The notes under the pieces were generated by a model that saw nothing but the letters and a program-made list of their open reading frames with translations, searched no databases and was not told the origin of the DNA. The position numbers and the translations under genes were made by a program. Positions 53,978 to 62,735 of a stretch of 64,000 bases of DNA are shown here, one piece after another. The first letter of the stretch is position 1. Every line of letters begins with the position of its first letter. The stretch covers positions 2,356,001 to 2,420,000 of the forward strand of contig NZ_CP084876.1 in the NCBI RefSeq assembly GCF_020525925.1, written 5' to 3'. Source of the stretch: Klebsiella quasipneumoniae subsp. quasipneumoniae (GTDB lineage Bacteria; Pseudomonadota; Gammaproteobacteria; Enterobacterales; Enterobacteriaceae).

Positions 53978-55477
53978 ATGTCACGGCAATGGATGACGCT
54001 GATGGCGATTTTGCTGGTTTATATTCCGGTGGCGATTGACGCCACGGTGTTGCATGTGGCCGCGCCGACCCTCAGCGTCGCGCTGGGCAGCAGCGGCAAT
54101 GAGCTGTTGTGGATCATTGATATCTATTCATTGGTGATGGCCGGGATGGTGCTGCCGATGGGCGCCCTTGGCGATAAAATCGGCTTTAAACGTCTGCTGC
54201 TGCTCGGCAGCGCTATTTTTGGCGTCGCCTCGCTGTGCGCCGCGCTGTCGCCGACCGCCCTGACGCTGATTGCCTCCCGCGCCCTGCTGGCGGTGGGGGC
54301 GGCGATGATCGTTCCGGCGACGCTTGCCGGGATCCGCAGCACCTTCGCCGAGGCCAGCCAGCGCAATATGGCGCTGGGGCTGTGGGCGGCGGTGGGCTCC
54401 GGCGGCGCGGCCTTTGGCCCGCTGGTGGGCGGCATGCTGCTGGAGCATTTCTACTGGGGATCGGTGTTCTTGATCAACGTGCCGATTGTGCTGGTGGTTA
54501 TCGCCATTAACGCGAAAGTGGTGCCGCGCCAGCCCGCGCGCCGCGACCAGCCGCTGAACCTGCTGCAGGCGCTCATTTTGATTGCGGCGATCCTGATGCT
54601 GGTGTTTAGCGCCAAATCGGCCCTGAAGGGCCAGCTGGCGCTGTGGCTCACCGCGCTGGTGGCGATCGGCGGGGCGGCGATGCTGACCTGGTTTATCCGC
54701 AAACAGCTGTCGGCGGCCCGGCCGATGGTGGATATGCGCCTGTTCACCCATCGCATTATTTTAAGCGGGGTGATGATGGCGATGACGGCCCTGATTACCC
54801 TGGTGGGTTTTGAGCTGCTGATGGCGCAGGAGCTGCAGTTTGTGCATCAGAAAACGCCGTTCGAGGCGGGGATGTTTATGCTGCCGGTGATGGTGGCCAG
54901 CGGCTTTAGCGGGCCGATTGCCGGGATGCTGGTGTCGAAGCTCGGACTGCGCGAGGTGGCTACCGGCGGGATGTTGCTGAGCGCCTTCAGCTTTCTGGGC
55001 CTGGCGCTGACCGATTTCAGCACTCAACACTGGCTGGCCTGGGGGCTGATGACGCTGCTGGGCTTTAGCGTCGCCAGCGCGCTGCTGGCCTCCAGCTCCG
55101 CCATTATGGCGGCGGCGCCGAAGGAGAAAGCGGCGGCGGCCGGGGCGATCGAAACCATGGCCTATGAGCTGGGCGCCGGCCTCGGCATTGCGCTGTTCGG
55201 CCTGATCCTCACCCGCAGCTACAGCGCCACCATTGTGCTACCGTCCGGGCTGAATGAGACGATGGCGCAGCAGGCGTCGTCATCGATCGGCGAGGCGGTC
55301 AGCCTGACCCAGGCGCTGCCCGCCGGGGTGGCGGAAGCGCTAATGGCGGCGGCCAAGGCGGCCTTTACCCAGGCGCACAGCCTGGTGCTGGCGACAGCGG
55401 GGGTCATGCTTCTGCTGCTGGCCGCCGGGATCTGGCGCAGCCTCGCCACGGCGACGAAGCCGCCGTCGGCGCTATAG
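53978..55477 (+). CDS. smvA: MFS efflux pump SmvA (cationic biocide/dye exporter)
   Basis: A 499-residue drug:proton antiporter of the 14-helix DHA2 family. Motif A appears as LGDKIGFKRLLLLGSAIFG (near 69-87), motif C-like sequence as AVGSGGAAFGPLVGGMLLEHF near 143-163, and an acidic residue lies in the first helix (VAIDATVLHVAAPTLS). SmvA exports methyl viologen, acriflavine, chlorhexidine, octenidine and quaternary ammonium compounds in Salmonella and Klebsiella. Its end overlaps the convergent IclR gene by six bases. Confidence 0.92.
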   Translation: MSRQWMTLMAILLVYIPVAIDATVLHVAAPTLSVALGSSGNELLWIIDIYSLVMAGMVLPMGALGDKIGFKRLLLLGSAIFGVASLCAALSPTALTLIASRALLAVGAAMIVPATLAGIRSTFAEASQRNMALGLWAAVGSGGAAFGPLVGGMLLEHFYWGSVFLINVPIVLVVIAINAKVVPRQPARRDQPLNLLQALILIAAILMLVFSAKSALKGQLALWLTALVAIGGAAMLTWFIRKQLSAARPMVDMRLFTHRIILSGVMMAMTALITLVGFELLMAQELQFVHQKTPFEAGMFMLPVMVASGFSGPIAGMLVSKLGLREVATGGMLLSAFSFLGLALTDFSTQHWLAWGLMTLLGFSVASALLASSSAIMAAAPKEKAAAAGAIETMAYELGAGLGIALFGLILTRSYSATIVLPSGLNETMAQQASSSIGEAVSLTQALPAGVAEALMAAAKAAFTQAHSLVLATAGVMLLLLAAGIWRSLATATKPPSAL

Positions 55478-56269
55478 CTGTAGCGACAGGTCCATCGCCG
55501 CGCGACGTAGCGGGGCGAGAGCCTTCTCTTTTAACGCCGCGGCGCTGACCGTCGCGGCCGGCACCCCGACATTCAGCGCGGCCACCACCTGGCCATGACG
55601 CGACAGCACCGGCACCGCCAGCGAGCACAGGCCCACCTCTATCTGGCGGTCGGCGAGGGCATAGCCCTGCATGCGCACCCGATCAATCTCCGCGCGTAGC
55701 CCGGCCATATCGCACAGGGTGTGGGGGGTGTAGCGAATGAGCACGGCGCGTGACAGTGTCACCTCCAGCTGCTCCTCCGGCAGCGCGCTGAGCAATACCC
55801 GACCCATCGACGTCGCCCACGCCGGCAGACGGCTGCCGCGTCCGAGATCGACGCTCAGTAAATTATTCACCGCGGCGCGGGCGATATAGAGCACGTTATC
55901 CCCATCGAGCGTTGCCGCCGAACAGGATTCGCCGAGGGCTTTGCCGAGGCTATCCAGCGCCGTTTGCGCCACTTTCGCCAGCGGGGTGCCGGCGAGATAG
56001 GCGTGGCCCACCGCCAGCACCCGGGGCAACAGCTCATAATGGCGGCCATCCGGGCTATGGACCATGCCCAGCGCGGCGAGGGTATACAGGCAGCGGCGTA
56101 CCGCCGCGCGGGAAATTTGCGTTTTCTGGCTTAACTGGGAAATGGTCAGCCGCTGACGCTGCGGGGTAAAGGCGTTAAGCACCTCCAGCCCGCGAGCCAG
56201 AGACAGCATAAAGTTGGGATCGTGCTCGGCCTGCCTGGCGCTTAGGGTGGTGGGGGTATGGTCACGCAT
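55472..56269 (-). CDS. IclR-family regulator of the PcaR/PcaU/CatR-like group
   Basis: A 265-residue regulator. The winged helix spans about residues 22-85 (LARGLEVLNAFTPQRQRLTISQLSQKTQISRAAVRRCLYTLAALG). A C-terminal IclR ligand domain follows, with the group signature LPAWATSMGRVLLSALP near 150 and YALADRQIEVGLCSLAVPV near 205. PcaR, PcaU and PobR relatives sense beta-ketoadipate, protocatechuate or 4-hydroxybenzoate. It is divergent from catB, with an inverted repeat between, so it likely controls cat-ben. Muconate or another intermediate as inducer is a guess. The start at 56269 removes a 33-residue upstream extension. Confidence 0.88.
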   Translation of the reverse strand: MRDHTPTTLSARQAEHDPNFMLSLARGLEVLNAFTPQRQRLTISQLSQKTQISRAAVRRCLYTLAALGMVHSPDGRHYELLPRVLAVGHAYLAGTPLAKVAQTALDSLGKALGESCSAATLDGDNVLYIARAAVNNLLSVDLGRGSRLPAWATSMGRVLLSALPEEQLEVTLSRAVLIRYTPHTLCDMAGLRAEIDRVRMQGYALADRQIEVGLCSLAVPVLSRHGQVVAALNVGVPAATVSAAALKEKALAPLRRAAMDLSLQL

Positions 56270-56396
56270 GGATTCCCTCTCCGTTGCATTGCAAAGCTCA
56301 CGGGGCATCACTATACCGTGCGCAAACCGCACCGTCCTGAATTGTGCCGGTTTTACCACCGCGATCACATTATTAACCGCCTTTTAACAAACGTGC

Positions 56397-56424
56397 CGAT
56401 AATCGCACAACATTTCGATTATCG
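56397..56424. promoter_or_regulatory. Operator-like inverted repeat upstream of catB
   Basis: CGATAATCG (56397-56405) and CGATTATCG (56416-56424) are exact reverse complements separated by ten bases, between the IclR gene and catB. The spacing of about two turns between half-site centres suits an IclR-type dimer of dimers. The remaining divergent region (56270-56524) holds no gene. Confidence 0.6.
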
Positions 56425-56524
56425 CCGTTGACCACCCGCCAGACCGAACCCTATTGTCAATGGCACAGCCCTCCCCGTTATGGATGTGGGTACAAAAAGT
56501 TATACATCTCATCAGGAAGCGAAA

Positions 56525-57643
56525 ATGACTGCCACCGTAGAAGGTATTGAGAGCTGGATTGTGGATGTCCCAACCATCCGGCCACATAAATTGTCGATGA
56601 CCACCATGGGATGTCAGACGCTGGTGATCGTGCGCCTTACTCGCTCCGACGGCATCTGCGGCATTGGCGAGGCCACCACCATCGGCGGCTTGAGCTATGG
56701 CGTCGAGAGCCCGGAGGCTATCTCGTCGGCGATAACGCATTACCTGACGCCGCTGCTGCTGGGGCAACCGGCCGATAACCTGAATGCGCTGACCGCCCGC
56801 ATGAACAGCGCCATTAAAGGCAACACCTTTGCGAAGTCCGCCATTGAAACCGCGCTGTTGGATGCCCAGGGCAAAGCGCTGGGCCTGCCGGTGTCGGCGC
56901 TGCTCGGCGGCGCGCTGCAAACGTCCTTGCCGGTGCTGTGGACGTTAGCCAGCGGCGATACCGCAAAAGATATTGCCGAAGGGGAAAAATTGTTAGCAGA
57001 GGGCCGCCATCGGGCATTCAAGCTGAAAATTGGCGCCCGCGAATTAGCTACCGACCTGCGCCATACCCGCGCCATTGTGGAAGCGTTAGGGGATCGCGCC
57101 AGCATCCGCGTCGACGTCAACCAGGCCTGGGACGCGGCGACCGGCGCGAAAGGCTGCCGCGAGCTGGCGGCGATGGGCGTCGACCTCATCGAACAGCCGG
57201 TCAGCGCCCACGACAACGCGGCGCTGGTGCGGTTGAGCCAGCATATTGAAACCGCGATCCTCGCCGACGAAGCGGTAGCCACCGCTTACGATGGCTATCA
57301 ACTGGCGCAGCAGGGCTTTACCGGCGCTTACGCGCTGAAAATAGCCAAGGCCGGCGGACCGAATAGCGTACTGGCGCTGGCCCGCGTCGCCCAGGCGGCG
57401 GGGATAGGCCTGTATGGCGGCACCATGCTGGAGGGGACCGTGGGGACTGTCGCCTCGCTGCACGCCTGGTCGACGCTGCCGCTGCAGTGGGGCACCGAGA
57501 TGTTCGGCCCGCTGTTGCTGAAAGACGATATCGTCCGCGTACCGCTCTCCTTTGCCGACGGCGAGGTGGTGCTCCCGCAAACCCCGGGTCTTGGCGTCGA
57601 GCTGGATGAAGACAAACTGCGTTTTTACACCCGCCAGGCGTAG
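56525..57643 (+). CDS. catB: Muconate cycloisomerase CatB
   Basis: A 372-residue enolase-superfamily enzyme converting cis,cis-muconate to muconolactone with a divalent metal. Landmarks are the KLK motif with Lys167 and Lys169 (FKLKIG), metal-binding Asp198 (RVDVNQAW), Glu223 (LIEQP) and Glu249 or Asp248 (ILADEA), and the lysine near 272-275 (LKIAKAGG). The start at 56525 (MTATVEG) is used because a longer frame from 56480 lacks a ribosome site, whereas GGAAGCG precedes this one. First gene of catBCA-benABCD. Confidence 0.95.
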   Translation: MTATVEGIESWIVDVPTIRPHKLSMTTMGCQTLVIVRLTRSDGICGIGEATTIGGLSYGVESPEAISSAITHYLTPLLLGQPADNLNALTARMNSAIKGNTFAKSAIETALLDAQGKALGLPVSALLGGALQTSLPVLWTLASGDTAKDIAEGEKLLAEGRHRAFKLKIGARELATDLRHTRAIVEALGDRASIRVDVNQAWDAATGAKGCRELAAMGVDLIEQPVSAHDNAALVRLSQHIETAILADEAVATAYDGYQLAQQGFTGAYALKIAKAGGPNSVLALARVAQAAGIGLYGGTMLEGTVGTVASLHAWSTLPLQWGTEMFGPLLLKDDIVRVPLSFADGEVVLPQTPGLGVELDEDKLRFYTRQA

Positions 57644-57662
57644 CGGGTAACAGGAGAAACAT

Positions 57663-57953
57663 ATGCTATTTAAAGTGGAGATGACCGTGAATATTCCGCT
57701 TGGTTTTCCCGTCGCCGAAGCGGAGGAAATAAAGCAACGCGAAAAAGCCTATTCACAACAATTACAGCGGGAAGGCAAATGGCGACATATCTGGCGCGTC
57801 GCCGGTCTTTACGCCAATGTCAGTATTTTCGATGTCAACGATGCCGAAGAGTTACATCAAATATTAATGGGATTGCCGCTGTATCCTTTTATGGATATTC
57901 GCGTCGAGGCGCTGTGCCGTCATCCCTCGTCTGTTCGTGACGACGATAGCTAA
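57663..57953 (+). CDS. catC: Muconolactone delta-isomerase CatC
   Basis: A 96-residue subunit of the ferredoxin-fold decamer that isomerises muconolactone to beta-ketoadipate enol-lactone. MLFKVEMTVNIPLGFPVAE, REGKWRHIWRVAGLYANVSIFDV and LPLYPFMDIRVEAL are family hallmarks, and the length is normal. The ribosome site CAGGAG precedes the ATG, 19 bases after catB. The next enzyme, the enol-lactone hydrolase, is not in this window. Confidence 0.95.
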   Translation: MLFKVEMTVNIPLGFPVAEAEEIKQREKAYSQQLQREGKWRHIWRVAGLYANVSIFDVNDAEELHQILMGLPLYPFMDIRVEALCRHPSSVRDDDS

Positions 57954-58019
57954 TAATAATAACACCTGACCTTATGCCGGGGTGACCCGGGAAATACCCT
58001 ACAACGATAAGAGAGAATA

Positions 58020-58949
58020 ATGATGAGTAATGCTTTCGTACAACAAGAAGCCGTGCAGAAATTATTACGTGAAGGCGCGGGTTTACATGTCCCTGGCGGT
58101 AACGAACGTTTTAAAGCCATTATTCACCGTCTGCTGGAGAATATCTGTACGCTGATCGACGACTATAACGTTACCGAAGAAGAGTTCTGGCATGCGGTGA
58201 ACTATCTGCATGCGCTGGGCGGCCGTCAGGAGGCGGCGCTGCTGGCGGCGGGACTAGGTCTGGAGCATTTCCTCGACCTGCGTCAGGACGCCATTGACGC
58301 AGCGGCGCGCCGGGAAACCGGCACCCCGCGCACCATCGAAGGGCCGCTGTATGTGGCTAATGCGCCGCTGGCCGACGGCCACGCCCGGATGGATGATGGC
58401 GCCGACGCCGGGGAAGTGATGTGGCTGCATGGCCAGGTCAACGATACCGAGGGCCGGCCGGTGGCCAACGCCATTGTCGATATCTGGCACGCCAATACCC
58501 TCGGCAATTACTCCTTCTTCGACCCGAGCCAGAGCGAATACAACCTGCGCCGGCGGATCCGCACCGGCGCCGATGGCCGCTACAGCGTGCGCAGCATCCT
58601 GCCATCCGGCTACGGCTGTCCGCCGGATGGCCCGACGCAGAAGCTGCTGGATCGGTTAGGCCGCCATGGCAACCGTCCGGCGCACATTCACTTCTTCGTC
58701 TCCGCGCCGGGGCATAAACATCTCACCAGCCAGATCAACCTCAGCGGCGATAAATACCTGTGGGATGATTTTGCCTTTGCCACCCGCGACGGCCTGATTG
58801 CCGACCCGATCAAAGTGACGGACCGCGAGACTATCGCGCAGCGCGACCTTGAGGGAGAGCACACTGAGGTCTGTTTTGATTTCACCCTGTGTAAAGCGCT
58901 CAGCGCCGACGAAGAGCGGCGCGGCGCCCGCCTGCGCGCCAAAGCGTAA
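58020..58949 (+). CDS. catA: Catechol 1,2-dioxygenase CatA
   Basis: A 309-residue intradiol dioxygenase that opens catechol to cis,cis-muconate. The four iron ligands are in family positions: Tyr164 (LGNYSFF), Tyr198 (SGYGCP), His222 and His224 (PAHIHFF). The N-terminal helical linker domain is complete. Two successive ATGs (58020, 58023) are possible starts. Catechol comes from BenABCD encoded downstream on the same strand. Confidence 0.95.
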   Translation: MMSNAFVQQEAVQKLLREGAGLHVPGGNERFKAIIHRLLENICTLIDDYNVTEEEFWHAVNYLHALGGRQEAALLAAGLGLEHFLDLRQDAIDAAARRETGTPRTIEGPLYVANAPLADGHARMDDGADAGEVMWLHGQVNDTEGRPVANAIVDIWHANTLGNYSFFDPSQSEYNLRRRIRTGADGRYSVRSILPSGYGCPPDGPTQKLLDRLGRHGNRPAHIHFFVSAPGHKHLTSQINLSGDKYLWDDFAFATRDGLIADPIKVTDRETIAQRDLEGEHTEVCFDFTLCKALSADEERRGARLRAKA

Positions 58950-58960
58950 TCTGCTGTAAC

Positions 58961-58987
58961 GGCCCCGGGCATGCGGTTGCCCGGGCC
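58961..58987 (+). terminator. Hairpin between catA and benA
   Basis: GGCCCCGGGCA and TGCCCGGGCC pair with one bulged C around a six-base loop. No T run follows, so it may tune the cat to ben mRNA ratio rather than stop transcription fully. Confidence 0.5.
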
Positions 58988-59058
58988 AGACATTGCACCT
59001 GAAAGCAAACAATTCACCCGGTTTCTTTCATCCTGAATACTGCAGGAGGGACTGACTC

Positions 59059-60441
59059 ATGCAAAAAACGCTATCAGCGCTTAAAGACAAAATTAACAAC
59101 GCCTTAATTGTCGATCGTGAAAACCATATTTACCGCTGCCACCGTTCGATATTTACCGACCCGCAGCTGTTTGAATTTGAAATGAAGCATATCTTTGAAG
59201 GTAATTGGGCGTTTCTCGCCCATGAAAGCCAAATAGCCGAGCCGGGGGATTATTATACCCTGACGCTGGGGCGTCAGCCGGTCATTATTACCCGCGATAA
59301 AAAGAACGAGCTGCATGCGTTAATTAACAGCTGCGCCCATCGCGGCGCCATGTTATGTCGACGGAAAACCGGGAATAAAAACTCATTTACCTGTCCGTTT
59401 CACGGCTGGACCTTCAGCAATAATGGCAAACTATTAAAAGCCAAAGATGAAAGCACCGGCGGCTATCCTGACACTTTTAAACAGGAAGGATCGCACGACC
59501 TGCAAAAGCTGCCGCGTTTTCAGTCCTATCGCGGTTTCTTATTCGGTAGCCTCAATGCCGACGTGCAGCCGCTGGAAGCCTATCTCGGGGAAACCTGCAA
59601 AATCATCGATCTGATCGTCGACCAGGCGCCGGAGGGGCTGGAGGTGCTCAAGGGATCGTCGAGCTATGTGTACGAGGGCAACTGGAAGCTGGGCGCAGAG
59701 AACGGCGCTGATGGCTACCACGTGAGCGTGGTGCACTGGAACTATGCCTCCACCATGTCGCGGCGCAACTATGAAGCGGAAGGCACCCATGCGGTGGACG
59801 CCAACGGCTGGTCAAAAAGCCTCGGCGGCGGCTACGGATTTGATAACGGCCATATGCTGCTGTGGACCCGGGCGCTGAACCCGGAGGTGCGCCCGGTGTA
59901 TGCCCACCGCGAGCGCCTGCAGGCGGAATTCGGCGAACTCCGCGCCGACCAGATGGTCAACGAAACCCGCAACCTGTGCCTGTACCCCAACGTCTATCTG
60001 ATGGATCAATTCTCCACCCAGATCCGCGTCATTCGTCCGCTGGCAGTGGACAAAACCGAAGTCACTATCTGGTGCTTTGCGCCGAAGGGGGAATCCGACC
60101 AGGCGCGGGCCCTGCGCATCCGCCAGTACGAGGATTTCTTTAACGTCAGCGGGATGGGGACCCCGGACGACCTCGAAGAGTTCAGCGCCTGTCAGCGCGG
60201 CTATCTCGGCGAAAACCTGGCGTGGAGCGATCTCAGCCGCGGCGCGCTGCGCTGGGTCGACGGTCCGGATGAGCATGCGCAGCACGCCGGATTTCATCCG
60301 CGCTTAAGCGGCGTGAAATCGGAGGACGAGGCGCTGTATATCGCCCATCACCATCACTGGCAGACGCTGATGCTGGCGGCGATTGAACAAGAGCAGCAAC
60401 GCTATGACCAGTCGATCACCCAGCGCGTGGAGGTGGCCTGA
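59059..60441 (+). CDS. benA: Benzoate 1,2-dioxygenase large subunit BenA
   Basis: A 460-residue ring-hydroxylating oxygenase alpha subunit. The Rieske motif is CAHRGAMLC ... CPFHGW (Cys92, His94, Cys112, His115), and the mononuclear iron site is in NGADGYHVSVVHWNY (Asp218 bridge, His221, His226). It adds both oxygen atoms to benzoate, giving the cis-diol. Anthranilate dioxygenases are close relatives, but the adjacent benD, needed only for non-amino substrates, favours benzoate. It overlaps benB by one base. Confidence 0.94.
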   Translation: MQKTLSALKDKINNALIVDRENHIYRCHRSIFTDPQLFEFEMKHIFEGNWAFLAHESQIAEPGDYYTLTLGRQPVIITRDKKNELHALINSCAHRGAMLCRRKTGNKNSFTCPFHGWTFSNNGKLLKAKDESTGGYPDTFKQEGSHDLQKLPRFQSYRGFLFGSLNADVQPLEAYLGETCKIIDLIVDQAPEGLEVLKGSSSYVYEGNWKLGAENGADGYHVSVVHWNYASTMSRRNYEAEGTHAVDANGWSKSLGGGYGFDNGHMLLWTRALNPEVRPVYAHRERLQAEFGELRADQMVNETRNLCLYPNVYLMDQFSTQIRVIRPLAVDKTEVTIWCFAPKGESDQARALRIRQYEDFFNVSGMGTPDDLEEFSACQRGYLGENLAWSDLSRGALRWVDGPDEHAQHAGFHPRLSGVKSEDEALYIAHHHHWQTLMLAAIEQEQQRYDQSITQRVEVA

Positions 60442-60926
60442 TGCTGAACCTCGAACAGGTACGCCAGTTTCTCTACTACGAAGCCCGTCTGCTGGATGAT
60501 CGTCAGTGGGATGAATGGCTCAGCTGCTACAGCCCGCAGGTCGTCTACTGGATGCCCGCGTGGGGCGACGATGACCAGCTGACGCGCGATCCGCAAAAAG
60601 AGATTTCGCTGATCTACTATCCCAACCGCGAAGGGCTGGAGGATCGCGTCTACCGGATTAAAACCGAGCGCTCAGGGGCCAGCACGCCGGAGCCGCGAAC
60701 CACCCATATCATCAGCAACGTCGAGCTGCTGGGGGAGAACGATGAAGGGCTGGAGGTGCGTTACAGCTGGGTGACCTGGAGCCACCGCTATCAGCACACC
60801 GACGCCTTTTTCGGCGCCACCTGCTGCACGCTGACCGAGCAGGACGGCAGGCCGCAGATCGTGCGCAAAACCGTGCGCCTGAATAACGATTATATCCGTC
60901 AGGTGATCGACGTTTACCACATTTAA
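60441..60926 (+). CDS. benB: Benzoate 1,2-dioxygenase small subunit BenB
   Basis: A 161-residue beta subunit with the cone-shaped fold of its family. It begins MLNLEQVRQFLYYEARLLDD and contains EWLSCYSPQVVYWMPAW and NREGLEDRVYRIKTERS. It packs with BenA in an alpha3-beta3 enzyme and is structural. Its ATG shares a base with the benA stop, so the pair is translated together; benC follows 9 bases later. Confidence 0.94.
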   Translation: MLNLEQVRQFLYYEARLLDDRQWDEWLSCYSPQVVYWMPAWGDDDQLTRDPQKEISLIYYPNREGLEDRVYRIKTERSGASTPEPRTTHIISNVELLGENDEGLEVRYSWVTWSHRYQHTDAFFGATCCTLTEQDGRPQIVRKTVRLNNDYIRQVIDVYHI

Positions 60927-60935
60927 GAGGCGCTT

Positions 60936-61952
60936 ATGACCTTCACTATTGCTCTTAATTTTGAAGACGGTATTACCCGCTTTATTCAATGCCATGCCGG
61001 AGAGAAAGTCCTGGATGCCGCCTATCGGCAGAAGGTGAATTTGCCGATGGACTGCTCGGACGGCGTGTGCGGCACCTGCAAATGCCACTGCGCCAGCGGG
61101 GAATACGCTCTCGGCGACGAGTATCTCGACGAAGCGCTAAGCGACGAGGAAGCGCAGGCCCGCCAGGTGCTGACCTGTCAGATGGTGCCCACCAGCGACT
61201 GCGTTATCGATGTGCCAGTGGCTGCCGCCCAGTGTAAAACCGCCCTGACGAACACCGGGGCGCAGGTGCGGCAGGTGAATTGTCTGTCCGATACCGCCGT
61301 CGAGCTGGTGGTCGCCCTCGATGAGCCGCTGGACTTCCTGGCGGGGCAGTACGTCAACATCCAGGTGCCAGGCACGCCGCACGTTCGCGCCTATTCCTTC
61401 AGCTCCCGCCCAGGCTCGGCAGAAGGACGTTTCCTGATCCGTAACGTGCCCGGCGGCATGATGAGCCAGTGGTTAACCCGGCAGGCGCGGCCCGGCGATC
61501 GCCTGATCCTCAGCGGCCCGATGGGCAGCTTCTATCTGCGCCATGGCGAACGTCCGCTGCTGATGCTGGCCGGCGGTACCGGGCTGGCGCCGCTGCTCTC
61601 CATGCTCGAGACCCTGCAGGCGCAGAACAGCTCGCGCCCGGTGACCCTGCTGTATGGCGTCACGCGCGACGGCGACCTGGTGAAGACCGAGGCGCTGGAG
61701 GCATTCCGTCAGCAGTTAACCCACTTTCGCTGGCTGCCGGTGGTGGCGGAGGAAAACAGCGCCTGCCCGCAGCGCGGCTTTGTCACCGATCATCTTGACG
61801 ACGCCATGCTGAATAATGGCGAGGTCGATATCTACCTTTGCGGCCCGCCGCCCATGGTCAACGCGGTTGCCACGGCGCTGCGCGAGCGAGGGATCGCCCC
61901 GGCGGGCTTCTGGTACGAGAAATTTATCGCCAGCCAGAGCGCGGCGGCCTAA
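60936..61952 (+). CDS. benC: Benzoate dioxygenase electron-transfer reductase BenC
   Basis: A 338-residue reductase with three domains: plant-type [2Fe-2S] ferredoxin (Cys40, Cys45, Cys48, Cys81), FAD domain (RAYSFSSRPG near 151-160) and NAD domain (GGTGLAP near 213-219). It moves electrons from NADH to BenA. This single-chain reductase defines class IB two-component oxygenases. Ten bases separate it from benD. Confidence 0.95.
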   Translation: MTFTIALNFEDGITRFIQCHAGEKVLDAAYRQKVNLPMDCSDGVCGTCKCHCASGEYALGDEYLDEALSDEEAQARQVLTCQMVPTSDCVIDVPVAAAQCKTALTNTGAQVRQVNCLSDTAVELVVALDEPLDFLAGQYVNIQVPGTPHVRAYSFSSRPGSAEGRFLIRNVPGGMMSQWLTRQARPGDRLILSGPMGSFYLRHGERPLLMLAGGTGLAPLLSMLETLQAQNSSRPVTLLYGVTRDGDLVKTEALEAFRQQLTHFRWLPVVAEENSACPQRGFVTDHLDDAMLNNGEVDIYLCGPPPMVNAVATALRERGIAPAGFWYEKFIASQSAAA

Positions 61953-61961
61953 GGAGGTAGT

Positions 61962-62735
61962 ATGCGTTTTCGCGATAAAGTGGTCGCCATCACCGGCGCG
62001 GCCCAGGGCATTGGCCGCCAGACCGCGGAGCAGGCGGCTGCGGAAGGCGCGGCTCTGCTGCTCATCGATCGCGCGCCCTGGGTGCGCGAGCTGGCGGCGA
62101 CCCTGGCGCAGTCCGGCAGTCAGGTGCTGGCGCTGGAGGCGGACCTGGAACAGTGGTCGAGCGCCGAGCAGGCATTTGCCGACGGGGTCGCGCATTTTGG
62201 CCGCATCGATGTGCTTATCAATAACGTTGGGGGGACCATCTGGGCGCGGCCGTTTGCCGAATACCAGCCGGACCAGATTGAGAAAGAGATCCGCCGCTCG
62301 CTGTTTCCCACCCTGTGGGGCTGCCGCGCGGCGCTGCCCTGGATGCTCAAGCAGGGCAAAGGCAGCATCGTCAACGTCTCATCGGTGGCGACGGCGGGGG
62401 TCAACCGGGTGCCTTACTCGGCGGCGAAAGGCGGCGTCAATGCGCTGACCCGGTCGATCGCCATGGAGTACAGCGGCAGCGGCATCCGCATCAATGCCGT
62501 CGCGCCGGGCGGGACGGAGGCGCCGCCGCGCCTGACGCCGCGTAACGACGAGCAGCCCGGTGATCAGGAGAAGGCGTGGTATCAGCAGGTGGTCGATCAG
62601 ACGGTGGCCAGCAGCCTGATGCACCGCTACGGCACGCTGGCGGAACAGGCGAATGCGATCCTGTTCCTCGCCAGCGATGAGGCCAGCTATATCACCGGCG
62701 TGACCCTCCCGGTGGCGGGCGGGGATCTCGGCTAA
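61962..62735 (+). CDS. benD: Benzoate cis-diol dehydrogenase BenD
   Basis: A 257-residue short-chain dehydrogenase that converts the benzoate cis-diol (1,6-dihydroxycyclohexa-2,4-diene-1-carboxylate) to catechol with NAD. The cofactor motif TGAAQGIG lies at 11-18, NNVGG at 87-91 and the catalytic YSAAK at 152-156 with Ser140 nearby. The ribosome site AAGGAGGT is near ideal. The last four bases overlap the end of the convergent yddG. No benzoate transporter gene (benK, benE) follows. Confidence 0.94.
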   Translation: MRFRDKVVAITGAAQGIGRQTAEQAAAEGAALLLIDRAPWVRELAATLAQSGSQVLALEADLEQWSSAEQAFADGVAHFGRIDVLINNVGGTIWARPFAEYQPDQIEKEIRRSLFPTLWGCRAALPWMLKQGKGSIVNVSSVATAGVNRVPYSAAKGGVNALTRSIAMEYSGSGIRINAVAPGGTEAPPRLTPRNDEQPGDQEKAWYQQVVDQTVASSLMHRYGTLAEQANAILFLASDEASYITGVTLPVAGGDLG

